From NCBI RefSeq assembly GCF_004340785.1, contig NZ_SLXS01000002.1:186001-250000 (forward strand): a DNA stretch of 64,000 bases. Direction: 5' to 3'. Under the pieces are notes generated by a model that ran no database searches, was not told the DNA's origin, and saw only the letters and a program-made list of their open reading frames with translations. Each line of letters starts with the position of its first letter. The first letter of the stretch is position 1. Shown in pieces: positions 57,457 through 64,000 of the stretch. Source of the stretch: Tumebacillus sp. BK434 (GTDB taxonomy: Bacteria; Bacillota; Bacilli; Tumebacillales; Tumebacillaceae). A program made the translations under genes and the position numbers.

Positions 57457-58689
57457 ATGAGCAAAAGGAGTCCGAACCGGAAACGTTTCTGGGTGGCCAG
57501 TTGGGTCGTTCTCTGTATCGCAGTTGCCTTCTCAGCAGGCGGACTCTACCAGTTTTACCGCGTGGCAACGCAAATATACGAGCCTCCCCCCACCGAGATC
57601 GCGGGTCCAAACGCAAGCCCGCAATCGAAGTTAAGTGATACTTCCACCCGATACTTGCACTACCTCCAGAGCGGCCCACGCGCTGGTTCCATAGACGATG
57701 GCACCGCCGGCAACCTGACAGGCGGGCAGACTGAGGGTCAAACTGGCAGTCTGTCCGGTCAACGAAACGGTGATTCCGCCGGCCATCTGACGGATGATCG
57801 GAACGGCAGACGTTCAAATCCAGAACCGGGATTCGTGAACCGTGCGTCTGGATTGGGGAGTCCATCCGGCGAACGCACGCTCTTTCCAAAGGCTGCCGGC
57901 CGGTCGGCAATTGTGGAGAAGAAAACGAAGAAAGTGGAGACGTTCCTGCTCTTAGGTGTCGATTCGCGGAAAAAGGGGGAGCAGGCGCGGGCCGATACGA
58001 TCATGCTGGCGACAGTGCCGGAAGCGGGGGGACGAGTGCATCTGATGTCGATCCCGCGGGACACGTATGTCAGCGTGGCCGGGCACGGGTATACGAAGAT
58101 CAACCACGCGATGAGCTATGGCGGGCTGCCCTTGCTCAAGCGCACGGTGCAGGATTTTCTCGGCGTGCCGGTCGATCACACCGTGCTGGTCGACTTTGTC
58201 GGCTTCCGCAAACTGGTCGACTTGATCGGCGGGCTCGACCTGAAAGCGGAAAAGACGATGCACTATGACGACCCGTCCGACGGCACCTCCATCCACATCG
58301 AACAGGGCCAAAAGCTCGCCACCGGCAAACTGGCGCTCGACTACGCCCGCTTCCGCAACGATGCTGAGGCCGATACGGGACGCATGCGCAGACAGCAGCA
58401 GGTGATTCGTGCTATGATTCAACAAGGAGGCAAACCGGACAACTGGGGTCGCATGTTTAAGCTGGCCGACATCGTCGGCGAACATGTGAAGACAGACGTT
58501 CCGCCCCGCGAGTGGGTGCGTCTGGTGATGTCCTACGCCTACAACCAACCGGATCAAATCAAAACGCTGCAGATCGACGGCGTCAACTCCATCTCCGAAC
58601 GGGACCAGCTCTGGTACTTTTTTGTGGGAGAGGGGGAGCGTCGGCGCATGCGGGGCGTTTTGGAACAACTGAGGCGAGGGAATGCATAG
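57457..58689 (+). CDS. LytR-CpsA-Psr family glycopolymer ligase with long linker
   Basis: 410 aa. One membrane helix (VASWVVLCIAVAFSAGGLYQ), an unusual disordered linker of about 100 residues (for example GGQTEGQTGSLSGQRNGDSA), then the LCP domain (about 160–400: FLLLGVDSRKKGEQARADTI, MSIPRDTYVSVAGHGYTKIN, LDYARFRNDAEADTGRMRRQ). LCP enzymes move polyprenyl-pyrophosphate-linked polymers onto peptidoglycan. It is followed without a gap by tagA. ATG 57457 is preferred over GTG 57448, which is too close to AGGGG. Two inverted repeats (57371–57394 and 57403–57433) lie upstream. Confidence 0.9.
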   Translation: MSKRSPNRKRFWVASWVVLCIAVAFSAGGLYQFYRVATQIYEPPPTEIAGPNASPQSKLSDTSTRYLHYLQSGPRAGSIDDGTAGNLTGGQTEGQTGSLSGQRNGDSAGHLTDDRNGRRSNPEPGFVNRASGLGSPSGERTLFPKAAGRSAIVEKKTKKVETFLLLGVDSRKKGEQARADTIMLATVPEAGGRVHLMSIPRDTYVSVAGHGYTKINHAMSYGGLPLLKRTVQDFLGVPVDHTVLVDFVGFRKLVDLIGGLDLKAEKTMHYDDPSDGTSIHIEQGQKLATGKLALDYARFRNDAEADTGRMRRQQQVIRAMIQQGGKPDNWGRMFKLADIVGEHVKTDVPPREWVRLVMSYAYNQPDQIKTLQIDGVNSISERDQLWYFFVGEGERRRMRGVLEQLRRGNA

Positions 58690-59424
58690 ATGGTAAACAT
58701 TTTAGGAGTGCCTTTTTCCACCTTGACGTTTGAAGAGACCGTCGCCCGTCTGCAGACGGCGATGACAAACGGGGATGACCCCCGGCATATCATCACAGCC
58801 AACCCGGAGATCATCATGATCGCGCAGGAAAACGAAACGGTGATGCGCCTGCTCCACGAGGCTGACCTTGTGACCCCGGACGGCATCGGCGCTGTCTGGG
58901 CGTCGCAGTATTACGGCACGAAGCTCCACGACCGCGTCACCGGCGCGGAGCTGTCGACCGCGCTGATCGAACACGCCGCTGCAGAGGGCCTCGGCGTCTT
59001 TCTGCTCGGCGCGTCCGAGTACTCGAACCGGCTCGCCGTCGCCAATCTTCAGAAACAGCACCCCGGCCTGCGCGTGGCCGGTCATGACGGCTATTTCAAG
59101 GATGAGGACACCGACTTCATCCTCCGCGAGATCAAGGCGTTCGGCCCGTCGCTGTTGCTCGTCGGGCTCGGCATGCCGCGTCAGGAGCTGTTCATCTCCG
59201 CGCACAAGGCGGAGCTCGCCGCGCCGGTGATGATCGGCATCGGCGGCGTGATCGACATCTTCGCCGGCACGGTGAAGCGCGCACCGAAAGTCTGGCAGAA
59301 CATGCGCCTCGAATGGCTGTACCGCCTGCTGTCCCAGCCCAGCCGCTGGCGGCGGCAGCTCGTCCTGCCCCGGTTCGTGATCACCGTCTTAACCGACAAA
59401 AACCGTGGAAAAGAGCGGAAATAG
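58690..59424 (+). CDS. tagA: WecG/TagA family glycosyltransferase
   Basis: 244 aa. TagA adds N-acetylmannosamine to undecaprenyl-PP-GlcNAc, the committed step to teichoic-acid-like wall polymers. Marks are ILGVPFSTLTFEETV, ITANPEIIMIA, TPDGIGAVWASQYYG and GLGMPRQELFISAHKAEL. The coding sequence begins directly after the LCP stop codon, so polymer start and attachment are made together. In SLH bacteria the product is a likely backbone for the pyruvylated polymer. Confidence 0.92.
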   Translation: MVNILGVPFSTLTFEETVARLQTAMTNGDDPRHIITANPEIIMIAQENETVMRLLHEADLVTPDGIGAVWASQYYGTKLHDRVTGAELSTALIEHAAAEGLGVFLLGASEYSNRLAVANLQKQHPGLRVAGHDGYFKDEDTDFILREIKAFGPSLLLVGLGMPRQELFISAHKAELAAPVMIGIGGVIDIFAGTVKRAPKVWQNMRLEWLYRLLSQPSRWRRQLVLPRFVITVLTDKNRGKERK

Positions 59425-59506
59425 GACTCTGGTCTGGCAGGAATAGGTTGCTTTTTTGTCGAAGTGAGTCGCAAAAGAACGCGTAGTGGATGGAGGACTC
59501 ACAGAG

Positions 59507-60007
59507 ATGAAGAGAAGCATCGCCTTTACAGGCACCATGGTATTGACGCTTGCAGTCGGGGTGATGATCGGACAGATCGGGGAAGCGGACAGCGGTTCGA
59601 CGCCGGGTTCTGCCGACGACCCGATCGTGACGAAGAGCTATGTCGATTCGAAGATCGCAAGCCTCGGCGCAGGCGGCGGCACCGGCGGGAATACGGGCGG
59701 CAACACCGGCGGCGGCAGCACGACGCCGGTCGCGGGCATCGACACGTTTAAGGTCATTCAGCTGCGGACGGGCCAGACGCTGAAAGGCGGCGAAGGCACG
59801 GAGATCATCGTCCGCTCCGGCACGGTGTCGGCGATCGCTTCTTCTTCCGGCGGTCTGTCTGACGTGTCGAACAGCACCGACTTGGCGGACGGCGCAGCCG
59901 TTCCGTCCAACCATCTGATCCTCGTGCCGCGCAACGACGGGCGCGGGATCAAGGCGGTGGCGAACGATCCGTATGTGATGGTGCGCGGCACCTACACCAT
60001 TCAATAG
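59507..60007 (+). CDS. Exported protein of unknown function between LCP genes
   Basis: 166 aa. Signal or anchor (SIAFTGTMVLTLAVGVMIGQ), a spacer with VTKSYVDSKIASLGAG, a Gly/Thr linker, then a compact beta domain (VIQLRTGQTLKGGEGTEIIV, HLILVPRNDGRGIKAVANDP, YVMVRGTYTI). It looks like a widespread but unnamed Bacillales family; I cannot give a function. GGAGG lies ten bases before the ATG. Its place between two LCP genes suggests a wall role. Confidence 0.75.
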   Translation: MKRSIAFTGTMVLTLAVGVMIGQIGEADSGSTPGSADDPIVTKSYVDSKIASLGAGGGTGGNTGGNTGGGSTTPVAGIDTFKVIQLRTGQTLKGGEGTEIIVRSGTVSAIASSSGGLSDVSNSTDLADGAAVPSNHLILVPRNDGRGIKAVANDPYVMVRGTYTIQ

Positions 60008-60015
60008 AAGACGAG

Positions 60016-60047
60016 AGGCACTGTGAATTCTTCGCAGTGCCTGTTTT
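60016..60047 (+). terminator. Terminator after the unknown exported protein
   Basis: AGGCACTG/CAGTGCCT with an 11-nt loop and a short T run. Confidence 0.75.
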
Positions 60048-60083
60048 GATCTCTCGCGCAATGGGTATTTAAGGGGTGAAAGA

Positions 60084-61016
60084 ATGGCATACCAAGGCAA
60101 ATCGTACAGCAAACAGGTCAAGCCGCAGCCAAAGCCGAGAAAGAAGCTGCGCATCGGGCGCTTTTTGCTGATCCTCTTCGTGTTTGTGATCGTGATGGGC
60201 CTGACCGGGCTCGCCGGGTACGGCTTTTATCTGGAGCGCAAGGTTGTCGAGCGCACCGCAGCGACCGCACCGCTGGTGGAAGGGGAGCCGGTCAACGTGC
60301 TCCTGATCGGGATGGACCGCGATCCGGGCTCGGGCGAAGAGCAGCGGCGCTTGGGGATGAACACCGACACGCTGATCGTGGCGCAGATCGACCCGGCCGG
60401 GAAGCAGGCGGCTTTGCTGTCGATCCCGCGCGATACGCGGGTGCAGCTGCCGACGGGGATGGAGAAGATCAACGCGGCCTATTCGATCGGCGGGATGGAC
60501 CGGCTGACCCGGACGGTGGAAGAGCTGACCGGGCTTAAGATCGACCGCTATGTGATGATCGACTTCCAAGGCTTTCAGCAGGCGATCGACGCGGTCGGCG
60601 GCGTGGAGTTCGAAGTGGACAAGGAGCTGTACGATCCGGAAGGCAGAGTGCATCTCCAACCTGGCAAGCAGCTGCTGAACGGCTTAGAGGCGCTGACCGC
60701 CGTGCGCTTCCGTCATGAAGCGATGGGCGACATCGCGCGGGTGGAGCGCCAGCAGCGGTTCGTGGAAGCGTATTTGAGCAAAATACAACAGACCAACGTG
60801 GTGGACTGGATGAACTCGCTGCGCAAGATGAGCCAATCTTTGCGCACCGACATGTCGATCTCCGAGATGGGCAAGCTGGCGACGGCGATGCAGGGCGAAG
60901 GGGCGCAGTTCGAGACGCACACCGTGCCGGGGACGTTCTTAGAAGTATACGGCATCTCCTATTGGAAGGCAGATCCGGCGAAGTTGCAAGAGATTGTCTC
61001 TCAGATGAAAAACTAG
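60084..61016 (+). CDS. Second LytR-CpsA-Psr family ligase
   Basis: 310 aa. Basic cytoplasmic tail, one helix (FLLILFVFVIVMGLTGLAGY), then a standard LCP domain (VLLIGMDRDPGSGEEQRRLG, NTDTLIVAQIDPAGKQAALL, SIPRDTRVQLPTGMEKINAA, VRFRHEAMGDIARVERQQRF). The conserved arginines and aspartates that hold the polyprenyl pyrophosphate are present. It lacks the long linker of the first copy and may serve another polymer. GGGGTGA is the ribosome site. Confidence 0.92.
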   Translation: MAYQGKSYSKQVKPQPKPRKKLRIGRFLLILFVFVIVMGLTGLAGYGFYLERKVVERTAATAPLVEGEPVNVLLIGMDRDPGSGEEQRRLGMNTDTLIVAQIDPAGKQAALLSIPRDTRVQLPTGMEKINAAYSIGGMDRLTRTVEELTGLKIDRYVMIDFQGFQQAIDAVGGVEFEVDKELYDPEGRVHLQPGKQLLNGLEALTAVRFRHEAMGDIARVERQQRFVEAYLSKIQQTNVVDWMNSLRKMSQSLRTDMSISEMGKLATAMQGEGAQFETHTVPGTFLEVYGISYWKADPAKLQEIVSQMKN

Positions 61017-61125
61017 AAGCGGTGACAAGCATTGTGCAGGGTACGCACGCCGGGAAGGGCACACAATAGACTTACCGGGCGAAACGCTAGAGTCGCTCAA
61101 ATCTTCCTTGGAGGTGCATGTACCG

Positions 61126-61377
61126 ATGGCACTTGGCAGCGGACGCAAGAACAAAGGCCAATTGATCCCGCAAGCACACAAAGCACTGGATGACATGAAA
61201 TACGAGATTGCATCGGAGATGGGTCTTCCGGTTTTCCAAGGCAGTGAGGACTATTGGGGCAACATCACGACCCGCGACGCAGGCGCGGTCGGCGGTCACA
61301 TGGTGCGCAAGATGGTCGCGTACTCTCAGGCGATGATGTCCGGGCAGGAACCGGGAGCGAACAACAATTTAGGTTAA
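61126..61377 (+). CDS. Alpha/beta-type small acid-soluble spore protein
   Basis: 83 aa. It coats and protects forespore DNA and is cut by the GPR protease on germination. The GPR site is in MKYEIASEMGLPVF, and the second conserved block is YWGNITTRDAGAVGGHMVRK. It ends in a short Gln/Asn-rich tail. TTGGAGGTG precedes the ATG. A forespore sigma-G promoter is expected upstream, but I saw only weak candidates. Confidence 0.93.
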   Translation: MALGSGRKNKGQLIPQAHKALDDMKYEIASEMGLPVFQGSEDYWGNITTRDAGAVGGHMVRKMVAYSQAMMSGQEPGANNNLG

Positions 61378-61409
61378 TATTTTCAATCAAAACTTCATAA
61401 CTTATTAAG

Positions 61410-61435
61410 GGCTCCGGTGTTCCCGGAGCTTTTTT
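61410..61435 (+). terminator. Terminator of the SASP gene
   Basis: GCTCCGG/CCGGAGC with a 5-nt loop and six T. Confidence 0.88.
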
Positions 61436-61460
61436 CTTAGGATGTATCAAGCAGAAATCA

Positions 61461-61489
61461 TTGACACACACTATGAAATGCAGTAATAT
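61461..61489 (+). promoter_or_regulatory. Sigma-A promoter of metK
   Basis: TTGACA (61461–61466, consensus), 17 bases, TAATAT (61484–61489). The leader is about 80 nt. Confidence 0.88.
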
Positions 61490-61577
61490 GTGCTTGATTC
61501 TTTGAAACCGAACATCCTAGGAGATTCCAGACAGTTGTGGCTTGGGATTTCAATACATAATGGGGAGGTACAGTTTT

Positions 61578-62771
61578 ATGGCTAAGCGTTACCTGTTTAC
61601 CTCGGAGTCCGTAACCGAGGGCCATCCGGATAAGATTTGCGACCAAATCTCCGACTCCGTGCTTGACGCGATCTTTGCAAAAGACCCGAACGCGCGCGTG
61701 GCATGCGAAACGTCTGTCACCACCGGTCTTGTGCTGGTAGCAGGCGAGATCACCACTTCCACGTACGTGGACATCCCGAAGATCGTCCGCGAGACGATCC
61801 GCGAGATCGGCTACACCCGTGCGAAGTACGGTTTTGACGCGGAGACTTGCGCAGTGCTGACCTCCATCGACGAGCAGTCTGCCGACATCGCATTGGGCGT
61901 CGACCAGGCGCTGGAAGCGCGTGAAGGCCAAATGTCTGACGCTGAGATCGAAGCGATCGGCGCAGGCGACCAAGGCCTGATGTTCGGCTTTGCGGTCAAC
62001 GAGACCGAAGAGCTGATGCCGCTGCCGATCTCGCTGGCGCACAAGCTGGCGCGCCGCCTGTCGGAAGTTCGCAAGAACGGCACCCTGCCGTACCTGCGTC
62101 CGGACGGCAAGACGCAAGTGACCGTCGAGTACGAAGGCGACAAGCCGGTTCGTATCGACACCATCGTCATCTCCACGCAGCATGCGGAAGAAGTGACTTT
62201 GGAGCAGATCAAGAAAGACCTGCATGAGCACGTGATCCTGCCGGTGCTGCCGGCCGATCTCGTGAACGACTCCACCAAGTACTTCATCAACCCGACCGGC
62301 CGTTTCGTCATCGGCGGCCCGCAAGGCGATGCGGGTCTGACCGGCCGCAAGATCATCGTCGACACCTACGGCGGTTACGCTCGCCATGGCGGCGGCGCGT
62401 TCTCCGGCAAGGATCCGACGAAAGTTGACCGCTCCGCAGCGTATGCAGCCCGCTATGTGGCGAAGAACATCGTCGCAGCAGGTCTGGCCGACAAGGCAGA
62501 AGTGCAGCTCGCGTACGCGATCGGCGTTGCCCGCCCGGTATCGGTCATGGTTGACACCTTCGGCACCGGCAAAGTAGCTGACGAGAAGATCGTCGAGCTG
62601 GTGGAAGCGAACTTCGACCTGCGTCCGGCTGGCATCATCCGTGAGCTCGACCTGCGCCGCCCGATCTACCGTCAAACGGCAGCGTACGGCCACTTTGGCC
62701 GCACCGACATCGACCTCCCGTGGGAGCGCACCGATAAGGCTGAGATCCTCCGCCAAGGTGCTGGTCTGTAA
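61578..62771 (+). CDS. metK: S-adenosylmethionine synthetase
   Basis: 397 aa, full length, cytoplasmic; makes SAM from methionine and ATP. Signature blocks are [20 protein letters not shown], the ATP-binding [12 protein letters not shown], and [19 protein letters not shown]. The ATG at 61578 follows GGGGAGGT; the earlier ATG at 61560 overlaps that site. Unlike B. subtilis metK, the short leader shows no S-box riboswitch. Confidence 0.97.
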   Translation: MAKRYLFTSESVTEGHPDKICDQISDSVLDAIFAKDPNARVACETSVTTGLVLVAGEITTSTYVDIPKIVRETIREIGYTRAKYGFDAETCAVLTSIDEQSADIALGVDQALEAREGQMSDAEIEAIGAGDQGLMFGFAVNETEELMPLPISLAHKLARRLSEVRKNGTLPYLRPDGKTQVTVEYEGDKPVRIDTIVISTQHAEEVTLEQIKKDLHEHVILPVLPADLVNDSTKYFINPTGRFVIGGPQGDAGLTGRKIIVDTYGGYARHGGGAFSGKDPTKVDRSAAYAARYVAKNIVAAGLADKAEVQLAYAIGVARPVSVMVDTFGTGKVADEKIVELVEANFDLRPAGIIRELDLRRPIYRQTAAYGHFGRTDIDLPWERTDKAEILRQGAGL

Positions 62772-62784
62772 GAATTGTCATGCA

Positions 62785-62834
62785 GAAGGCACACTGCACA
62801 CCTTGTTAGGTGTGGCAGTGTGCCTTTTGTTTTT
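62785..62834 (+). terminator. Strong terminator of metK
   Basis: AAGGCACACTGCACACCT pairs with AGGTGTGGCAGTGTGCCTT (one bulge) around TTGT and is followed by a T run. Confidence 0.93.
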
Positions 62835-62852
62835 GCCCGTCGGGCATATAGA

Positions 62853-62888
62853 AAAAGCCATGTATGCTGCTTGCATACATGGCTTTTC
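62853..62888. terminator. Bidirectional terminator serving the minus-strand genes
   Basis: AAAAGCCATGTATGC/GCATACATGGCTTTT with a short loop, symmetrical A and T flanks. Confidence 0.88.
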
Positions 62889-62897
62889 GCGTTCTGC

Positions 62898-63071
62898 CTA
62901 CTGCTCGCCTTTTTGGAACTTCTCCCGTCTCGCTTTGAGCTTCTTGACGATGTGGTCGGGCAGGGTGACCGTGCCTGTGCCGTTGCAGAGGGCACAGAAG
63001 ACAGTCATGTGCATCGGAATGTTCACGGTGATCTTGCCGCTTCCTTTGCAGACACGGCAGGTCTTTTTCAT
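62898..63071 (-). CDS. Small double CxxC zinc-ribbon protein
   Basis: 57 aa with CRVCKGSGK and CALCNGTGT, two CxxCxGxG motifs like half of the DnaJ zinc centre, and a basic C-terminal helix (IVKKLKARREKFQKGEQ). It probably binds one zinc ion; partner and function are unknown. AGGAGGT lies seven bases before the ATG. It sits eleven bases downstream of the yitT-like gene, so the two form an operon. Confidence 0.8.
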   Translation of the reverse strand: MKKTCRVCKGSGKITVNIPMHMTVFCALCNGTGTVTLPDHIVKKLKARREKFQKGEQ

Positions 63072-63082
63072 GGCCGGACCTC

Positions 63083-63976
63083 CTAGTGGATGTCGCGCTT
63101 TTTGAAACGTCCGCCGCGCACTTCTGCGATCGAGCCGATCGCCAGGAACGCCTGATCGTCGATCTCTTCCACGATCAGCTTCAGTTTCGCTTCCTCCAGA
63201 CGGGTTACCACGCAGAAGATGACCTTTTTCTCATCCCCGGAGTAACCGCCTTCCCCATTCAGGTAGGTAACGCCGCGGCCCAGTCGGGCTAAAATCACAT
63301 CCCCGATCTCGCGGTGCTTCTCGGAGATGATCCAGATCGACTTGGATTCCTGGAACCCTTCGATCGTCAAATCGATCATCTTGAAGGCGATGAAGTACGC
63401 GATCAGGGAATACATCGCATGATCCCAACCAAACACGAACCCGGCGCTGCCGAGGATGAAGAAGTTGAAGAACATCACGATCTCGCCGACCGAGAACGGC
63501 AGCTTCTTGTTGAACAGAATCGCCACAATCTCCGTTCCGTCCAGCGACCCGCCGTAGCGGATGACCATCCCGACGCCAATCCCGAGGATGACCCCGCCAA
63601 ATACGGACGCCAACAGCGTGTCATCGGTCAGCACTTCCACCGGATGCAACAGCGTTGTGCCGATCGACATCACGATAACGCCAAGCAGCGTCGACAATGC
63701 GAACGTCTTCCCGATCTGCTTATAGCCGAGGATCAGAAACGGCAAGTTGAAGAGCAGCAAGAACACACCAATGCTCCACCCCGAAAGATGAGATGCGATG
63801 ATGGAGACACCGACGATCCCGCCGTCGATGATCTTGTTGGGCACCAAGAAGATTTCCAAACCGACCGACACTAGCGAAGCGCCTAAGATAATAAAGAACA
63901 CGCGCTGTAGGATCTTCGCCAATGACGGTTTTGTACGGCTGACCGGCTGGAAATTCATTTGCAAGTTGTTTTCCAT
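63083..63976 (-). CDS. YitT family membrane protein (DUF161/DUF2179)
   Basis: 297 aa. Five to six helices in the first two thirds (VFFIILGASLVSVGLEIFLV, GGIVGVSIIASHLSGW, FGGVILGIGVGMVIRYGGSL) and a cytoplasmic C-terminal DUF2179 domain (GRGVTYLNGEGGYSGDEKKV). The family occurs in many copies in Bacillales and has no firm function; transport or ligand sensing have been suggested. ATG 63976 is used, and a TTG at 63985 is possible. Confidence 0.92.
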   Translation of the reverse strand: MENNLQMNFQPVSRTKPSLAKILQRVFFIILGASLVSVGLEIFLVPNKIIDGGIVGVSIIASHLSGWSIGVFLLLFNLPFLILGYKQIGKTFALSTLLGVIVMSIGTTLLHPVEVLTDDTLLASVFGGVILGIGVGMVIRYGGSLDGTEIVAILFNKKLPFSVGEIVMFFNFFILGSAGFVFGWDHAMYSLIAYFIAFKMIDLTIEGFQESKSIWIISEKHREIGDVILARLGRGVTYLNGEGGYSGDEKKVIFCVVTRLEEAKLKLIVEEIDDQAFLAIGSIAEVRGGRFKKRDIH

Positions 63977-64000
63977 GTCTCCCAAAACTCCCTTTATTCA

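Overview
The window reads as the chromosome of an aerobic, endospore-forming, flagellated Gram-positive bacterium of the Bacillales. The order nuoN–ywzB–ywmB–murA–(M23 protease)–spoIID–spoIIQ–spoIIID–mbl–flhO–flhP–fabZ closely follows the Bacillus subtilis ywzB–fabZ segment. The GC-rich codon use, several SLH-domain S-layer proteins and a csaB gene point to a Tumebacillus/Alicyclobacillaceae-type organism. The genus is an inference, since no rRNA gene is present. No rRNA, tRNA, CRISPR array, intact insertion sequence or phage structural/packaging gene was seen.

Layout. 1–12.1 kb: end of the NADH dehydrogenase operon, cell-wall and sporulation genes with readable sigma-E and sigma-F type promoters, mbl, two flagellar rod/hook genes, a CDP-alcohol phosphatidyltransferase and fabZ. 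12.1–14.2 kb: a small sigma-70-family factor, a ComK-like regulator and yvyE. 14.2–21.3 kb: an SLH protein, a Wzy/O-antigen-ligase-like protein and a glycosyltransferase, then the main S-layer gene (1121 aa) behind a long, highly structured leader RNA. 21.4–34.2 kb: an accessory, partly AT-richer region with a SLAP-domain protein, three tail-fibre-like cassettes lacking any phage backbone, and two HTH-TPR regulators, one of them overlapping a small exported-peptide gene. 34.5–42 kb: an Fn3/PPC-type secreted protein, a 1218-aa SLH protein and a CtpA-type protease. 42–52.4 kb: two GT-C (GT39-like) membrane glycosyltransferases, a CPBP protease, a second HTH-TPR/peptide pair, and an operon resembling the actinobacterial decaprenylphosphoryl-arabinose pathway (UbiA, DprE1, DprE2, flippase-like). 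52.5–64 kb: stalk-domain proteins (one behind a c-di-GMP-I riboswitch), a Spo0E-like phosphatase, csaB, two LCP ligases, a TagA/WecG transferase, an alpha/beta SASP, metK, a small zinc-ribbon protein and a YitT-family protein.

How it fits together. Much of the window builds and decorates the cell surface. TagA/WecG and the LCP proteins would make and attach a secondary wall polymer. CsaB would pyruvylate it so that the SLH proteins can bind. The GT-C enzymes, Wzy-like ligase and polyprenyl-phosphate pentose pathway could glycosylate the wall or S-layer. Peptide-sensing regulators, a c-di-GMP riboswitch and ComK/sigma factors suggest that this surface is controlled by population and life-style signals. 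The strongest candidates for something undescribed are the tail-fibre-like cassettes with a shared upstream motif, the receptor/peptide pair whose pro-peptide carries a duplicated motif, the S-layer leader RNA, and the arabinose-donor operon in a spore former.
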